A DNA stretch of 64,000 nt, from positions 1-64,000 of the forward strand of contig JALELS010000006.1 in assembly GCA_022768065.1 (NCBI GenBank). Direction: 5' to 3'. How positions within the stretch are numbered: the first letter of the stretch is position 1; each line of letters opens with the position of its first letter. The DNA is from Ruminococcus sp. (GTDB taxonomy: Bacteria > Bacillota > Clostridia > Oscillospirales > Acutalibacteraceae). Below are positions 43,441 to 50,699 of the stretch, piece after piece. The notes under the pieces were generated by a model. It was not told where the DNA came from. It saw nothing but the letters and a program-made list of their open reading frames with translations, and did no database searches. Both the position numbers and the translations under genes were made by a program.

Positions 43441-43472
43441 GCCCTAAATTATATTTTTTATTTTAAATCCGA

Positions 43473-44246
43473 TTACCTTTTTCTTTTCTTCCGCATAATT
43501 AAAATTATAACTGCGGCAATGATAACAAGAGCCGATGAAACTATCAGCGATATGATAAGCGCTTTACGGCTTTTTGAAGAATGTTTTACCGGTGACGCTG
43601 AATTTACGGATACAGTACCGGCAGAAGTTTCGTCCGGCAACACATTATTAACGTCTTCTGCACTAGCCTCGGATGAAAAATATGTATCATTGCCGGAAAA
43701 ATCGGTGCTTTCTCTAACAGAAGCTGTATTCTTACCGTCCGCAACAACAGATGTGTCAACATTGTTTTTAACAGACAAAGCATTAAACGAAATAACGGGA
43801 GAAGCTGTCTTTTCGTTGGCTATGAGAGACGAATTAATATCATACAATCTATACTCGGATACCGAAAAATCCGACGATGTAACTTTGTTGCCGTTTGCCG
43901 AAAACTTTATTGTTGCCAAATTTTTTCCGTCGCTTAAAGCAGTAGCCGATGCAAAAACAAAACGGACAGTATTGCCGCTGTTTTGATAATCGGGATTGAT
44001 CAGCATCATACACTTTTCGGAATCCACCGAATAATCTTCAAGTTTCAGCTTGTCGCCGTTATATACTAAATTCATACTGCCGCCGCATACCGATTTTGCG
44101 TCATCGTTAAATCCGAGATAAACCGTATATTCGCTGTCAGCGGTTTCTTCGATGCTTACGGACACGGTACTATCCGCCGCAAAGGCACAAAAAGAGAATG
44201 TACAAAGCATTATTGCAACAAGCAAAACAGAAACAGTCTTTTTCAT
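43473..44246 (-). CDS. Exported cohesin-like protein with C-terminal membrane anchor
   Basis: 257 residues from the ATG at 44246 (GGTGA upstream). Signal peptide (TVSVLLVAIMLCTFSFCAFAA), then a domain of about 130 residues resembling the cohesin/dockerin-binding jelly roll: VSVSIEETADSEYTVYLGF, GGSMNLVYNGDKLKL, VRFVFASATALSDGKNLATIKF. Next is a Ser/Thr/Asp-rich linker, one membrane helix (ALIISLIVSSALVIIAAVIILI) and RKKRKR. No dockerin was seen in the window's glycosidases, so the binding partner is unknown; many such domains serve in adhesion rather than cellulosomes. Confidence 0.72.
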   Translation of the reverse strand: MKKTVSVLLVAIMLCTFSFCAFAADSTVSVSIEETADSEYTVYLGFNDDAKSVCGGSMNLVYNGDKLKLEDYSVDSEKCMMLINPDYQNSGNTVRFVFASATALSDGKNLATIKFSANGNKVTSSDFSVSEYRLYDINSSLIANEKTASPVISFNALSVKNNVDTSVVADGKNTASVRESTDFSGNDTYFSSEASAEDVNNVLPDETSAGTVSVNSASPVKHSSKSRKALIISLIVSSALVIIAAVIILIMRKKRKR

Positions 44247-44306
44247 TAAATCACCATAGTTATAATAGCATAAATTCGCCAAAAAATATACATAAAAAGA
44301 AGAAGT

Positions 44307-44330
44307 CTGCCCGAATTAACGAACAGACTC
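44307..44330 (-). terminator. Terminator after zinc-ribbon gene
   Basis: On the minus strand GTCTGTTCG pairs with CGGGCAGAC (two G-U pairs) around TTAATT, followed by TTCTTCTTTTT. Confidence 0.75.
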
Positions 44331-44362
44331 AGCGAAACATATTTATTTAATTTATGTTAAAA

Positions 44363-44644
44363 TTATGCCTGCTCTTCTTTCATCTTTGCAAAGCACTCGC
44401 TGCAATAAACGGGACGATCGTCTTTGGGCTGAAAAGGAACCTTTGCCTCACCGCCGCAACGTGCACATGTTGCTGTGTACATCTGTCTTTCGCCTTTAGC
44501 AGCGTTCTTTCTTGCATCGCGGCAAGCCTTGCATCTCTGGGGCTCGTTTACAAAGCCTTTTTCAGCATAGAACTCCTGCTCACCTGCTGTAAAAACGAAC
44601 TCTTTACCGCATTCCTTACAAATAAGGGTTTTGTCTTCGTACAT
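44363..44644 (-). CDS. Small CxxC zinc-ribbon protein
   Basis: 93 residues. Two zinc-ribbon units: CKECGKEFVFTAGEQEFY followed by CKAC, then CARCGGEAKVPF followed by CSEC. This matches the zf-trcl type proteins common in Clostridia with a conserved YTATCARCGGEAKVPF repeat. Function unknown; probably nucleic-acid or protein binding. SD GAGGTAG. Alone between the sigma factor and the anchored protein. Confidence 0.88.
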   Translation of the reverse strand: MYEDKTLICKECGKEFVFTAGEQEFYAEKGFVNEPQRCKACRDARKNAAKGERQMYTATCARCGGEAKVPFQPKDDRPVYCSECFAKMKEEQA

Positions 44645-44753
44645 TTTGCTACCTCGCTTGAAAAAAATTATTTTTACCCTAAGCGGAATTGCACCGCCGC
44701 AAAAATGCTCTCCTAATGAGAAAAGGGCTTTTGATGAAGTATGAATTACCGCC

Positions 44754-45314
44754 TTAGTTATACTTCTTCAGCTTTCGCCTAACCCTTTGAAGCGCATTGT
44801 CAACGGATTTGGATGAAGAACCGAGTCTTTGGGCTATTTCGCCGTAGCTTAACCCGCTAAGGAATAATTTTAAAATGCTGCGTTCCCTTTCGGAAAGTTT
44901 TGCTTCAATAAAGCCGAAAATCCTGTTGCACTCATCTTTAACAATGAGACCGTCATCATAGGAAAGCTCCGGCACGGATAAAAAATCCGTTTCCAAAGGA
45001 ACCAAAAGGTCGCGGCGTATACTTTTACCGCCGGACGCATTTTTTACAGCCGAAATGATTCTGTTACGTATACAGACCGAGGCATAAGTTCTGAATGACG
45101 CGCCGCATTCCGTCTTATAGGAACGCGTGGCAGACAAGAGCCCTATCATCCCCTCCTGAAAAAGATCGTCGGAGTCAACTCCGACCGCTCCGGAAAACTT
45201 TGATGCCTCACGGCGCACATCAGGAATCATTTTCGAAACAAGCAGAGATAAAGCCTCATTATCGCCCGAAGACGCCATTTTGACTAACTTCAGAAGTTCA
45301 TCATTATCAGTCAA
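44754..45314 (-). CDS. SigH-like RNA polymerase sigma factor
   Basis: About 186 residues. Region 2 shows DDLFQEGMIGLLSATRSYKTECGASFRTYASVCIRNRII, and region 4 shows LSYGEIAQRLGSSSKSVDNALQRVRRKLKKY, whose SVDNALQRVRRKL ending is close to Spo0H. SigH in Firmicutes starts sporulation or competence programmes. At 186 residues it is shorter than SigH (about 215). The TTG at 45314 sits 10 nt after AAGGGG; the GTG at 45323 is too close to that site. It has its own promoter. Confidence 0.85.
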   Translation of the reverse strand: MTDNDELLKLVKMASSGDNEALSLLVSKMIPDVRREASKFSGAVGVDSDDLFQEGMIGLLSATRSYKTECGASFRTYASVCIRNRIISAVKNASGGKSIRRDLLVPLETDFLSVPELSYDDGLIVKDECNRIFGFIEAKLSERERSILKLFLSGLSYGEIAQRLGSSSKSVDNALQRVRRKLKKYN

Positions 45315-45365
45315 AACAGGCACACCCCTTGGCTAAACATTGCTAATATAACTGCAAGCTTAATT

Positions 45366-45393
45366 ATTATAGCATATTTTATGTATTTGTCAA
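45366..45393 (-). promoter_or_regulatory. Promoter of SigH-like gene (TTGACA-16-TATAAT)
   Basis: -35 TTGACA at 45388-45393 and -10 TATAAT at 45366-45371 on the minus strand with a 16-bp spacer; both boxes are perfect consensus matches. Confidence 0.75.
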
Positions 45394-45453
45394 CCACACT
45401 TTTTGTATACATTACACAACATGAGCAATAATGACAAATTTTACATATAAAAC

Positions 45454-45480
45454 AACACGTCGCGACAAAAGCGACGTGTT
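45454..45480 (-). terminator. Terminator after pgm operon
   Basis: Stem AACACGTCGC/GCGACGTGTT (45454-45463 with 45471-45480), 7-nt loop, followed on the minus strand by GTTTTATAT. Confidence 0.8.
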
Positions 45481-45487
45481 ATTTCAA

Positions 45488-45592
45488 TTATTTAAAGTAA
45501 AAAACATTAAGCAAAACCGTAAGTGTTGTCGCCACCATAAGCACAGCCAATACTATGGCTATAACACGAACGGCCCATTTCTTTTGCATCAT
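45488..45592 (-). CDS. 34-residue membrane peptide downstream of pgm (Prli42-like)
   Basis: 34 codons from ATGATG with AAGGAAG 9 nt upstream. MMQKKWAVRVIAIVLAVLMV begins it; the chain has a basic N-terminus, one membrane span and a short aromatic end. Size, KK start and span resemble Prli42, the stressosome-associated membrane miniprotein of Listeria and Bacillus. I cannot align it reliably, so the name is only a suggestion. It starts 15 bp after the phosphoglucomutase stop and precedes the operon terminator. Confidence 0.65.
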   Translation of the reverse strand: MMQKKWAVRVIAIVLAVLMVATTLTVLLNVFYFK

Positions 45593-45607
45593 TTTCGGAA
45601 TCTTCCT

Positions 45608-47332
45608 TTAATTCTTAATACCGAGCAATTTTTCCATGTCGGCGCTTATCTTATCGGTAACAGTCTTAGCCTCATCACGCGTATTACCGACTGCCGTAAT
45701 ATAAATCTTTATCTTCGGCTCTGTACCCGACGGACGAACTATTACGCTGTTGCCGCACTCAAGGTTATATGCAAGCACGTTTGATTTCGGCAGAGTAATT
45801 TCGGTTTTTTCGCCTGTCTTAAGATTTGTTTCGACACTTGTCTCATAATCCGAAGATGTTACGACATCCATACCCGCGATATTTTTAAGACCGTCTGCAC
45901 GGAGCGAATCCATCATATCAGCCATTTTCTTCATTCCAGCGGCGCCTTCAAAGCCGAAATTGAGCAGTGTGTTAAGATAAAGTCCGTACTTTTTATATAT
46001 GCTCTGCATAAAGTCATAAAGGCTCATACCTTTAAGCTTATAGTAAGACGCCATTTCGCACACAAGCATCGAAGCTACAACGGCATCCTTATCTCTTGCG
46101 TGTGTACCGCGGAGATAGCCGTAAGATTCTTCCATACCGACTACAAAACGGTCAGCCTCATTTTTGCTTTCAAGTTTTGTAACAAGTTCACCTATATATT
46201 TAAATCCGGTAAGCAAGTTTGCAGTAGTTGCGCCATGGGCAGAAGCAATAGCCGAGATAAGCGGAGAAGTAACTATTGTTTTAACAACGATGGGATCTTT
46301 CGGAAGTTTATTTTGCTCCGTAAGTGTTTCAAGCAAATATTCGGTAAACATAGCTCCCACTTCGTTACCTGTCATAAGCTTATATTCGCCGTCATCAAGC
46401 ACAGCAATACCGAGTCTGTCGCAATCGGGATCGGTTGCAACAAGAAGGTCTGCCTTTTTCGTTTTTGAAAGGTTTATGGCACATTCAAAAGCCTGTTTGA
46501 TTTCGGGATTGGGATACGGGCAGGTCGGGAAGTTTCCGTCAGGCAATTCCTGCTCCGGAACAACGGTTACATCCTCAACGCCTATCATTTTAAGGATTTT
46601 GCGGACAGGCTTGTTTCCGGTACCGTTAAGCGGAGTATAAATTACCGAGAGCCCCGCTTTTTCACATACGCCGGGATTAACCCTTGCTTTTAGCACTTCG
46701 GTAAAGAACGACTCGTAAACCTCATCGCTGATATATTCAATCTTTCCGCTCTTGACACATTCCTCAAAGTCGGCGGTTTTGACGCCTGAGAACATATCAA
46801 CACGGCTTATAAACTCATAGGTTTTGGCGGCGGCTGCATCGGTCATCTGATAGCCGTTGGGGTCATAGCACTTATAACCGTTGTACTTTGAGGGATTATG
46901 ACTTGCGGTTATGATAATGCCCGAACTGCAATGAAGCTTGCGAACCGCATATGACAGCATCGGAGTCGGTACAAGTTCACGATAGATATATACCTTAATA
47001 CCGTTAGCGGCAAGCACAGATGCCGCGGAACGAGCAAAGACGTCTGATTTTATACGTGAATCATAGGCAATGGCAACGCTCGGCTCTTTAAACTCGCTGT
47101 TAAGATAATCCGAGAGACCCTGTGTTGCCTGATTAACGGTATAAACATTCATTCTGTTTGTACCGGCACCTATAACGCCGCGCAGACCTGCCGTACCGAA
47201 TTCAAGATTCTTATAAAATCTGTCGAGAATCTCATCCTGATTCCCCTCAACTGATTTAAGTTCCGGAATAAGGTCTTTATCATTCACGGCTTTTTCGCAC
47301 CATAATTTATAAAGAGAGTTAATATCGTTCAT
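45608..47332 (-). CDS. pgm: Phosphoglucomutase/phosphomannomutase
   Basis: 574 residues, alpha-D-phosphohexomutase family, converting glucose-1-phosphate and glucose-6-phosphate (and often mannose phosphates). GIIITASHNPSKYNGYK holds the phosphoserine loop, LLVATDPDCDRLGIAV the metal-binding DxDxDR, GEESYGYL the sugar-binding loop and VRPSGTEPKIKIY the phosphate-binding loop. All are canonical. It supplies precursors for cell-wall and exopolysaccharide synthesis and channels released sugars to glycolysis. SD AAGGAGG. Confidence 0.96.
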   Translation of the reverse strand: MNDINSLYKLWCEKAVNDKDLIPELKSVEGNQDEILDRFYKNLEFGTAGLRGVIGAGTNRMNVYTVNQATQGLSDYLNSEFKEPSVAIAYDSRIKSDVFARSAASVLAANGIKVYIYRELVPTPMLSYAVRKLHCSSGIIITASHNPSKYNGYKCYDPNGYQMTDAAAAKTYEFISRVDMFSGVKTADFEECVKSGKIEYISDEVYESFFTEVLKARVNPGVCEKAGLSVIYTPLNGTGNKPVRKILKMIGVEDVTVVPEQELPDGNFPTCPYPNPEIKQAFECAINLSKTKKADLLVATDPDCDRLGIAVLDDGEYKLMTGNEVGAMFTEYLLETLTEQNKLPKDPIVVKTIVTSPLISAIASAHGATTANLLTGFKYIGELVTKLESKNEADRFVVGMEESYGYLRGTHARDKDAVVASMLVCEMASYYKLKGMSLYDFMQSIYKKYGLYLNTLLNFGFEGAAGMKKMADMMDSLRADGLKNIAGMDVVTSSDYETSVETNLKTGEKTEITLPKSNVLAYNLECGNSVIVRPSGTEPKIKIYITAVGNTRDEAKTVTDKISADMEKLLGIKN

Positions 47333-47400
47333 AATAATACCTCCTTAGAATTCATCACTCATATTATAATATCTTTTTTTACCAAAGTAAATAACAACAT

Positions 47401-47429
47401 TTGTGAAAACTCACGTTATATGTTACAAT
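47401..47429 (+). promoter_or_regulatory. Promoter of FkbM methyltransferase gene
   Basis: TTGTGA at 47401-47406 and TACAAT at 47424-47429 with a 17-bp spacer; ribosome site AGAGTGG follows. Confidence 0.6.
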
Positions 47430-47468
47430 CAATAACGAACTTTTGCAGAAATAAAAAGAGTGGTTATA

Positions 47469-48530
47469 ATGTTTGACAAAATGCTGAAATCCCCTTCTGT
47501 ATGGGAGAAATTAAAAGACGCCGACCTTCCGATAGTTTGCTACGGAACGGGAAACGGTGCCGATAAGATTTTTGACGAATTTGAAAGACTGGGTATAAAA
47601 ATATCAGCCGTTATGGCAAGTGACGGATTTGTCAGAGACAGAAGCTTTCGTGGATTTAAAGTTAAAAGCCTATCCGACTGCGAAAACGAATTCGGCGATT
47701 TTTACTGTGTAATATGTTTCGGTTCCCAGCTTAAATCGGTCACCGACAACATTAAAAGCATTGCAGCAAAGCACAAAACTTTTGTACCGAGCGTGTCGGT
47801 TTACGGAAACGGCATAGCAAACAGAGAATTTTTTGAGCGCAATAAAAGCCGCATCTGTGACGTTTATTCCCTGCTTGCAGACGAAAAATCCAAAGATGCA
47901 TTTTTTAAGTTTGTCAATTTTGAATACAACGGAAGCTTAGACATACTTCTATCCTGCGAAAGCGATAAAGAAGAAGTGTTTGCCGATATATTAAGGCTCG
48001 GCAAAAATGAAAATTACCTTGACCTAGGCGCATATAACGGCGACACAATAAAGGAGTTTTTGCATTTCTGCGGCAACGAATACGGCAGTATAACGGCTGT
48101 CGAACCTGCTCCGCGGAATTTTAAAAAGCTTACGGAATATACAAAAGGTATGAACAATATAACTCTTGTGAACAAGGGCATTTGGAGCGGAGAATCGACT
48201 ATGGGTTTTGCGGGAAAGGGCGGCAGAAATTCATATCTTTTAAAAAATGCACAAGCAAAGACAGATACTGTTTCGGTAGATGAAATTTCTCAGAGTAAAA
48301 ACATAACATACATTAAAGCGGATATCGAAGGAGCGGAAAGCGAAATGCTTGACGGAGCCGAAATTACGCTAAAAAGGAATAAGCCCAAGCTCAACATTGC
48401 GGCATACCACAAAATCGAAGACATATTTATTTTGCCCAAAAAAATACTCGGGATAAATCCCGAATACAAAATATATTTCAGACATCATCCGTACATTCCC
48501 GGATGGGACACAAACTTCTATTGTGTTTAA
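47469..48530 (+). CDS. FkbM-family methyltransferase
   Basis: 353 residues from ATG 47469. The N-terminal 120 residues resemble a nucleotide-binding Rossmann domain (LPIVCYGTGNGADKIFDEF, VICFGSQLKSV). The C-terminal 180 residues are FkbM: ENYLDLGAYNGDTIKEFL (SAM-binding loop), ITAVEPAPRNFKKL, and ITYIKADIEGAESEMLDGA with the IDIEG-type motif. Members O-methylate sugars or polysaccharides. Single-gene unit between two terminators. Acceptor unknown; surface polysaccharide is plausible. Confidence 0.88.
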   Translation: MFDKMLKSPSVWEKLKDADLPIVCYGTGNGADKIFDEFERLGIKISAVMASDGFVRDRSFRGFKVKSLSDCENEFGDFYCVICFGSQLKSVTDNIKSIAAKHKTFVPSVSVYGNGIANREFFERNKSRICDVYSLLADEKSKDAFFKFVNFEYNGSLDILLSCESDKEEVFADILRLGKNENYLDLGAYNGDTIKEFLHFCGNEYGSITAVEPAPRNFKKLTEYTKGMNNITLVNKGIWSGESTMGFAGKGGRNSYLLKNAQAKTDTVSVDEISQSKNITYIKADIEGAESEMLDGAEITLKRNKPKLNIAAYHKIEDIFILPKKILGINPEYKIYFRHHPYIPGWDTNFYCV

Positions 48531-48557
48531 ACAAGTGAATTTTGTTTTTTGCCGAAA

Positions 48558-48590
48558 CAGCCCGTATATCATACGACATACGGGCTGCTT
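48558..48590. terminator. Bidirectional terminator, FkbM / ruvX
   Basis: Stem CAGCCCGTAT/ATACGGGCTG (48558-48567 with 48578-48587), 10-nt loop, T-rich on the plus strand. It ends the pyr-ruvX run on the minus strand as well. Confidence 0.85.
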
Positions 48591-48596
48591 TTAGTT

Positions 48597-49016
48597 TTAT
48601 TTTTGATTTTTCGTTCGTCTCAAGTAATCCTCAAGAATTATAACCGCAGAAACAGCGTCAACGACCGCCTTGCGCTTTTTGCCGCGTGTATTTGTGGCGT
48701 TCAGCGCATTATGCGCCGAAACTGTAGTCAATCTCTCGTCTTCAAAATCTATCGGAAGATTGCTCCTTTCTGAAATAAGCTCCGCCAGCTGCCGACAAGC
48801 CTCGGCACGAAAGCCTTCTGAGCCGTCCATATTTTTCGGAAGCCCCAATACTATTTTTTCAGCCTTTTTTTCTGTGGCTATTTCAGTTATCTCATCTGCC
48901 AAAGCGCCGCTGTCACGCTCTACAATAACCTTGACGGGTGACGCCAACATGCCGAATTTATCGCAAACGGCAATTCCCGTTCTGACATCGCCGTAATCAA
49001 CCGAAAGTATTACCAT
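48597..49016 (-). CDS. ruvX: RuvX/YqgF Holliday junction resolvase-like protein
   Basis: 139 residues, standard length. RNase H-like fold: VILSVDYGDVRTGIAV with the first catalytic Asp, KIVLGLPKNMDGSEG, PIDFEDERLTT with the Glu, and DAVSAVIILEDYL with the last Asp. Implicated in 16S rRNA 5' processing (YqgF) and possibly Holliday junctions. Its 5' end overlaps pyrD by 7 bp, so it is the last gene of the pyrimidine operon. Confidence 0.95.
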   Translation of the reverse strand: MVILSVDYGDVRTGIAVCDKFGMLASPVKVIVERDSGALADEITEIATEKKAEKIVLGLPKNMDGSEGFRAEACRQLAELISERSNLPIDFEDERLTTVSAHNALNATNTRGKKRKAVVDAVSAVIILEDYLRRTKNQK

Positions 49017-49921
49017 GGTTCAACCTTTCCGACTATCTCGGAGACGCTCTTATAACCGTTTTTATCGAGATAATTGTTTATACCGTCTATAATTTTAAGC
49101 GGTGCGAATGCGTCTGTAAAGCTTGCGGTACCGACCTGAACCGCACTTGCTCCGGCTAAAAGCATCTGTACGGCGTCCTCCCACTTTGTTATACCTCCGA
49201 GACCGACAACGGGAATTTTAACCTTTGATGCGGTTTGCCAAACCATACGAAGTGCCACGGGAAAAACCGCCGCACCCGACATACCGCCCGTATTATTGCG
49301 AAGAAGCGGTCTTTTTGTGTTTATATCAATAATCATTCCGGTCAGCGTATTTATAAGAGAGACGGCGTCTGCACCGGCGCTCTCTGCGGCAAGAGCCATT
49401 TCCGTTATGTCGGTTACATTAGGCGTAAGCTTTACCATAAGCGGCTTTTCGGTTGCTTTTTTGACAGCCGACGTTATCTTTTCGACGCTCGCTGCGCTTG
49501 TTCCGAAAGAAGCTCCGCCCTCTTTGACATTTGGGCATGAAATATTAAGCTCTATCATATCTACGCTCGTACCGTTAAGTCTTGATACGGTTTCAACGTA
49601 ATCTTCTTCTGCGCTTCCTGCAATGTTAGCTATTATAGCGGTACCTGACTTTTCCAAAAAAGGCAGGTCATCTTTTATGAACGCGTCAACTCCGGGATTT
49701 TGAAGCCCTACACAGTTGAGTATACCCGACGGCGTTTCACAAACTCGCGGAACGGGGTTTCCCGGGCGCTCTTTAAGCGTAGTGCCCTTACAAGATATGC
49801 CGCCGAGACGTGAAATATCATAAAGACGGGCATATTCCTGCCCAAAACCGAAAGTTCCGCTCGCCGTAATTACGGGGTTTTTAAAATGAACTCCGGCTAT
49901 ATTAACACCTAAATCAGCCAT
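49010..49921 (-). CDS. pyrD: Dihydroorotate dehydrogenase B, catalytic subunit
   Basis: 303 residues. Class 1B enzyme that oxidises dihydroorotate to orotate, passing electrons through PyrK to NAD. ITASGTFGFGQEYARLYD, CKGTTLKERPGNPVPR, NCVGLQNPGVD and ELNISCPNVKEGG (catalytic Cys in SCPNV) are typical, and VQVGTASF is the FMN phosphate site. The catalytic Cys and the adjacent pyrK place it in class 1B. Its ATG overlaps the pyrK stop (TGATG). Confidence 0.97.
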   Translation of the reverse strand: MADLGVNIAGVHFKNPVITASGTFGFGQEYARLYDISRLGGISCKGTTLKERPGNPVPRVCETPSGILNCVGLQNPGVDAFIKDDLPFLEKSGTAIIANIAGSAEEDYVETVSRLNGTSVDMIELNISCPNVKEGGASFGTSAASVEKITSAVKKATEKPLMVKLTPNVTDITEMALAAESAGADAVSLINTLTGMIIDINTKRPLLRNNTGGMSGAAVFPVALRMVWQTASKVKIPVVGLGGITKWEDAVQMLLAGASAVQVGTASFTDAFAPLKIIDGINNYLDKNGYKSVSEIVGKVEPW

Positions 49922-50682
49922 CAGAATACGACCTCCTCGGAATCAAAAACAGGTCCGTTTTTGCAAACGTGTTTCATATGCTCGCCGTCTTTATCGCGGG
50001 TCTTTTGTGCACAGCAAAGGCAAGCGCCTATTCCGCACGCCATACGCTGTTCCAGCGAAATGTAGCACTTAATATTTTTTTCCTTACAAATTGCGGCAAC
50101 GCTTTTTAACATAGGTGTGGGTCCGCAGGCATAAACTACGGCATTTTCGCTGTTTTGAACCATATTTTTAAGCACATCTGTAACAAAGCCTTTTGTGCCG
50201 AGTGTGCCGTCGTTTGTTGTGATTTCCACTCGCTTAGCGACAGAATTAAACTTATCTGTAAGTATGGCGTTTTCTTTGCTTCTGAAACCGAGTATCACCT
50301 CTGCCTCATCGCCGTATTCTTTTGCAGCACCGAGCATAGGCGGGCAGCCTATACCGCCGCCGATAAAAATTCCGCGTTTTGTTTTATCGGGGAAAAATCC
50401 GTTGCCGAGAGGTCCTAAAATATCAAGTTCGTCACCTGCTTTTCTCTCAGACATCCATTTTGTTCCGTCACCGCGGACTTCAAATACAATTGTTATTGTG
50501 CCGTTTTGCTTGTCAATTTCAGAAATTGAAATCGGGCGGCGCAGAGTTTTTTCTCCGCATAAAACATTTACAAATCTTCCGCACCAGCTTTCTTCGGCAA
50601 GCTCCGGGCAAGAAATAACAAAGCTGAAGGTTGTATTGTTCAGTTTTTCGGTCGATAGGATTTTATACGATTTTTGAAACAT
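49921..50682 (-). CDS. pyrK: Dihydroorotate dehydrogenase B, electron-transfer subunit
   Basis: 253 residues. FAD and [2Fe-2S] protein partner of PyrD. FAD motif LRRPISISEID, NAD-binding GGGIGCPPMLGAAKEYG and ACGPTPMLK are present. The C-terminal cluster motif is CGIGACLCCAQKT with a last Cys in KHVCKNGPVF; there is one additional Cys (CLCC) compared with the usual CxxxxCxxC. Otherwise intact. It starts 17 bp after the carB stop. Confidence 0.95.
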   Translation of the reverse strand: MFQKSYKILSTEKLNNTTFSFVISCPELAEESWCGRFVNVLCGEKTLRRPISISEIDKQNGTITIVFEVRGDGTKWMSERKAGDELDILGPLGNGFFPDKTKRGIFIGGGIGCPPMLGAAKEYGDEAEVILGFRSKENAILTDKFNSVAKRVEITTNDGTLGTKGFVTDVLKNMVQNSENAVVYACGPTPMLKSVAAICKEKNIKCYISLEQRMACGIGACLCCAQKTRDKDGEHMKHVCKNGPVFDSEEVVF

Positions 50683-50699
50683 AAATCACTCACCTAAAA

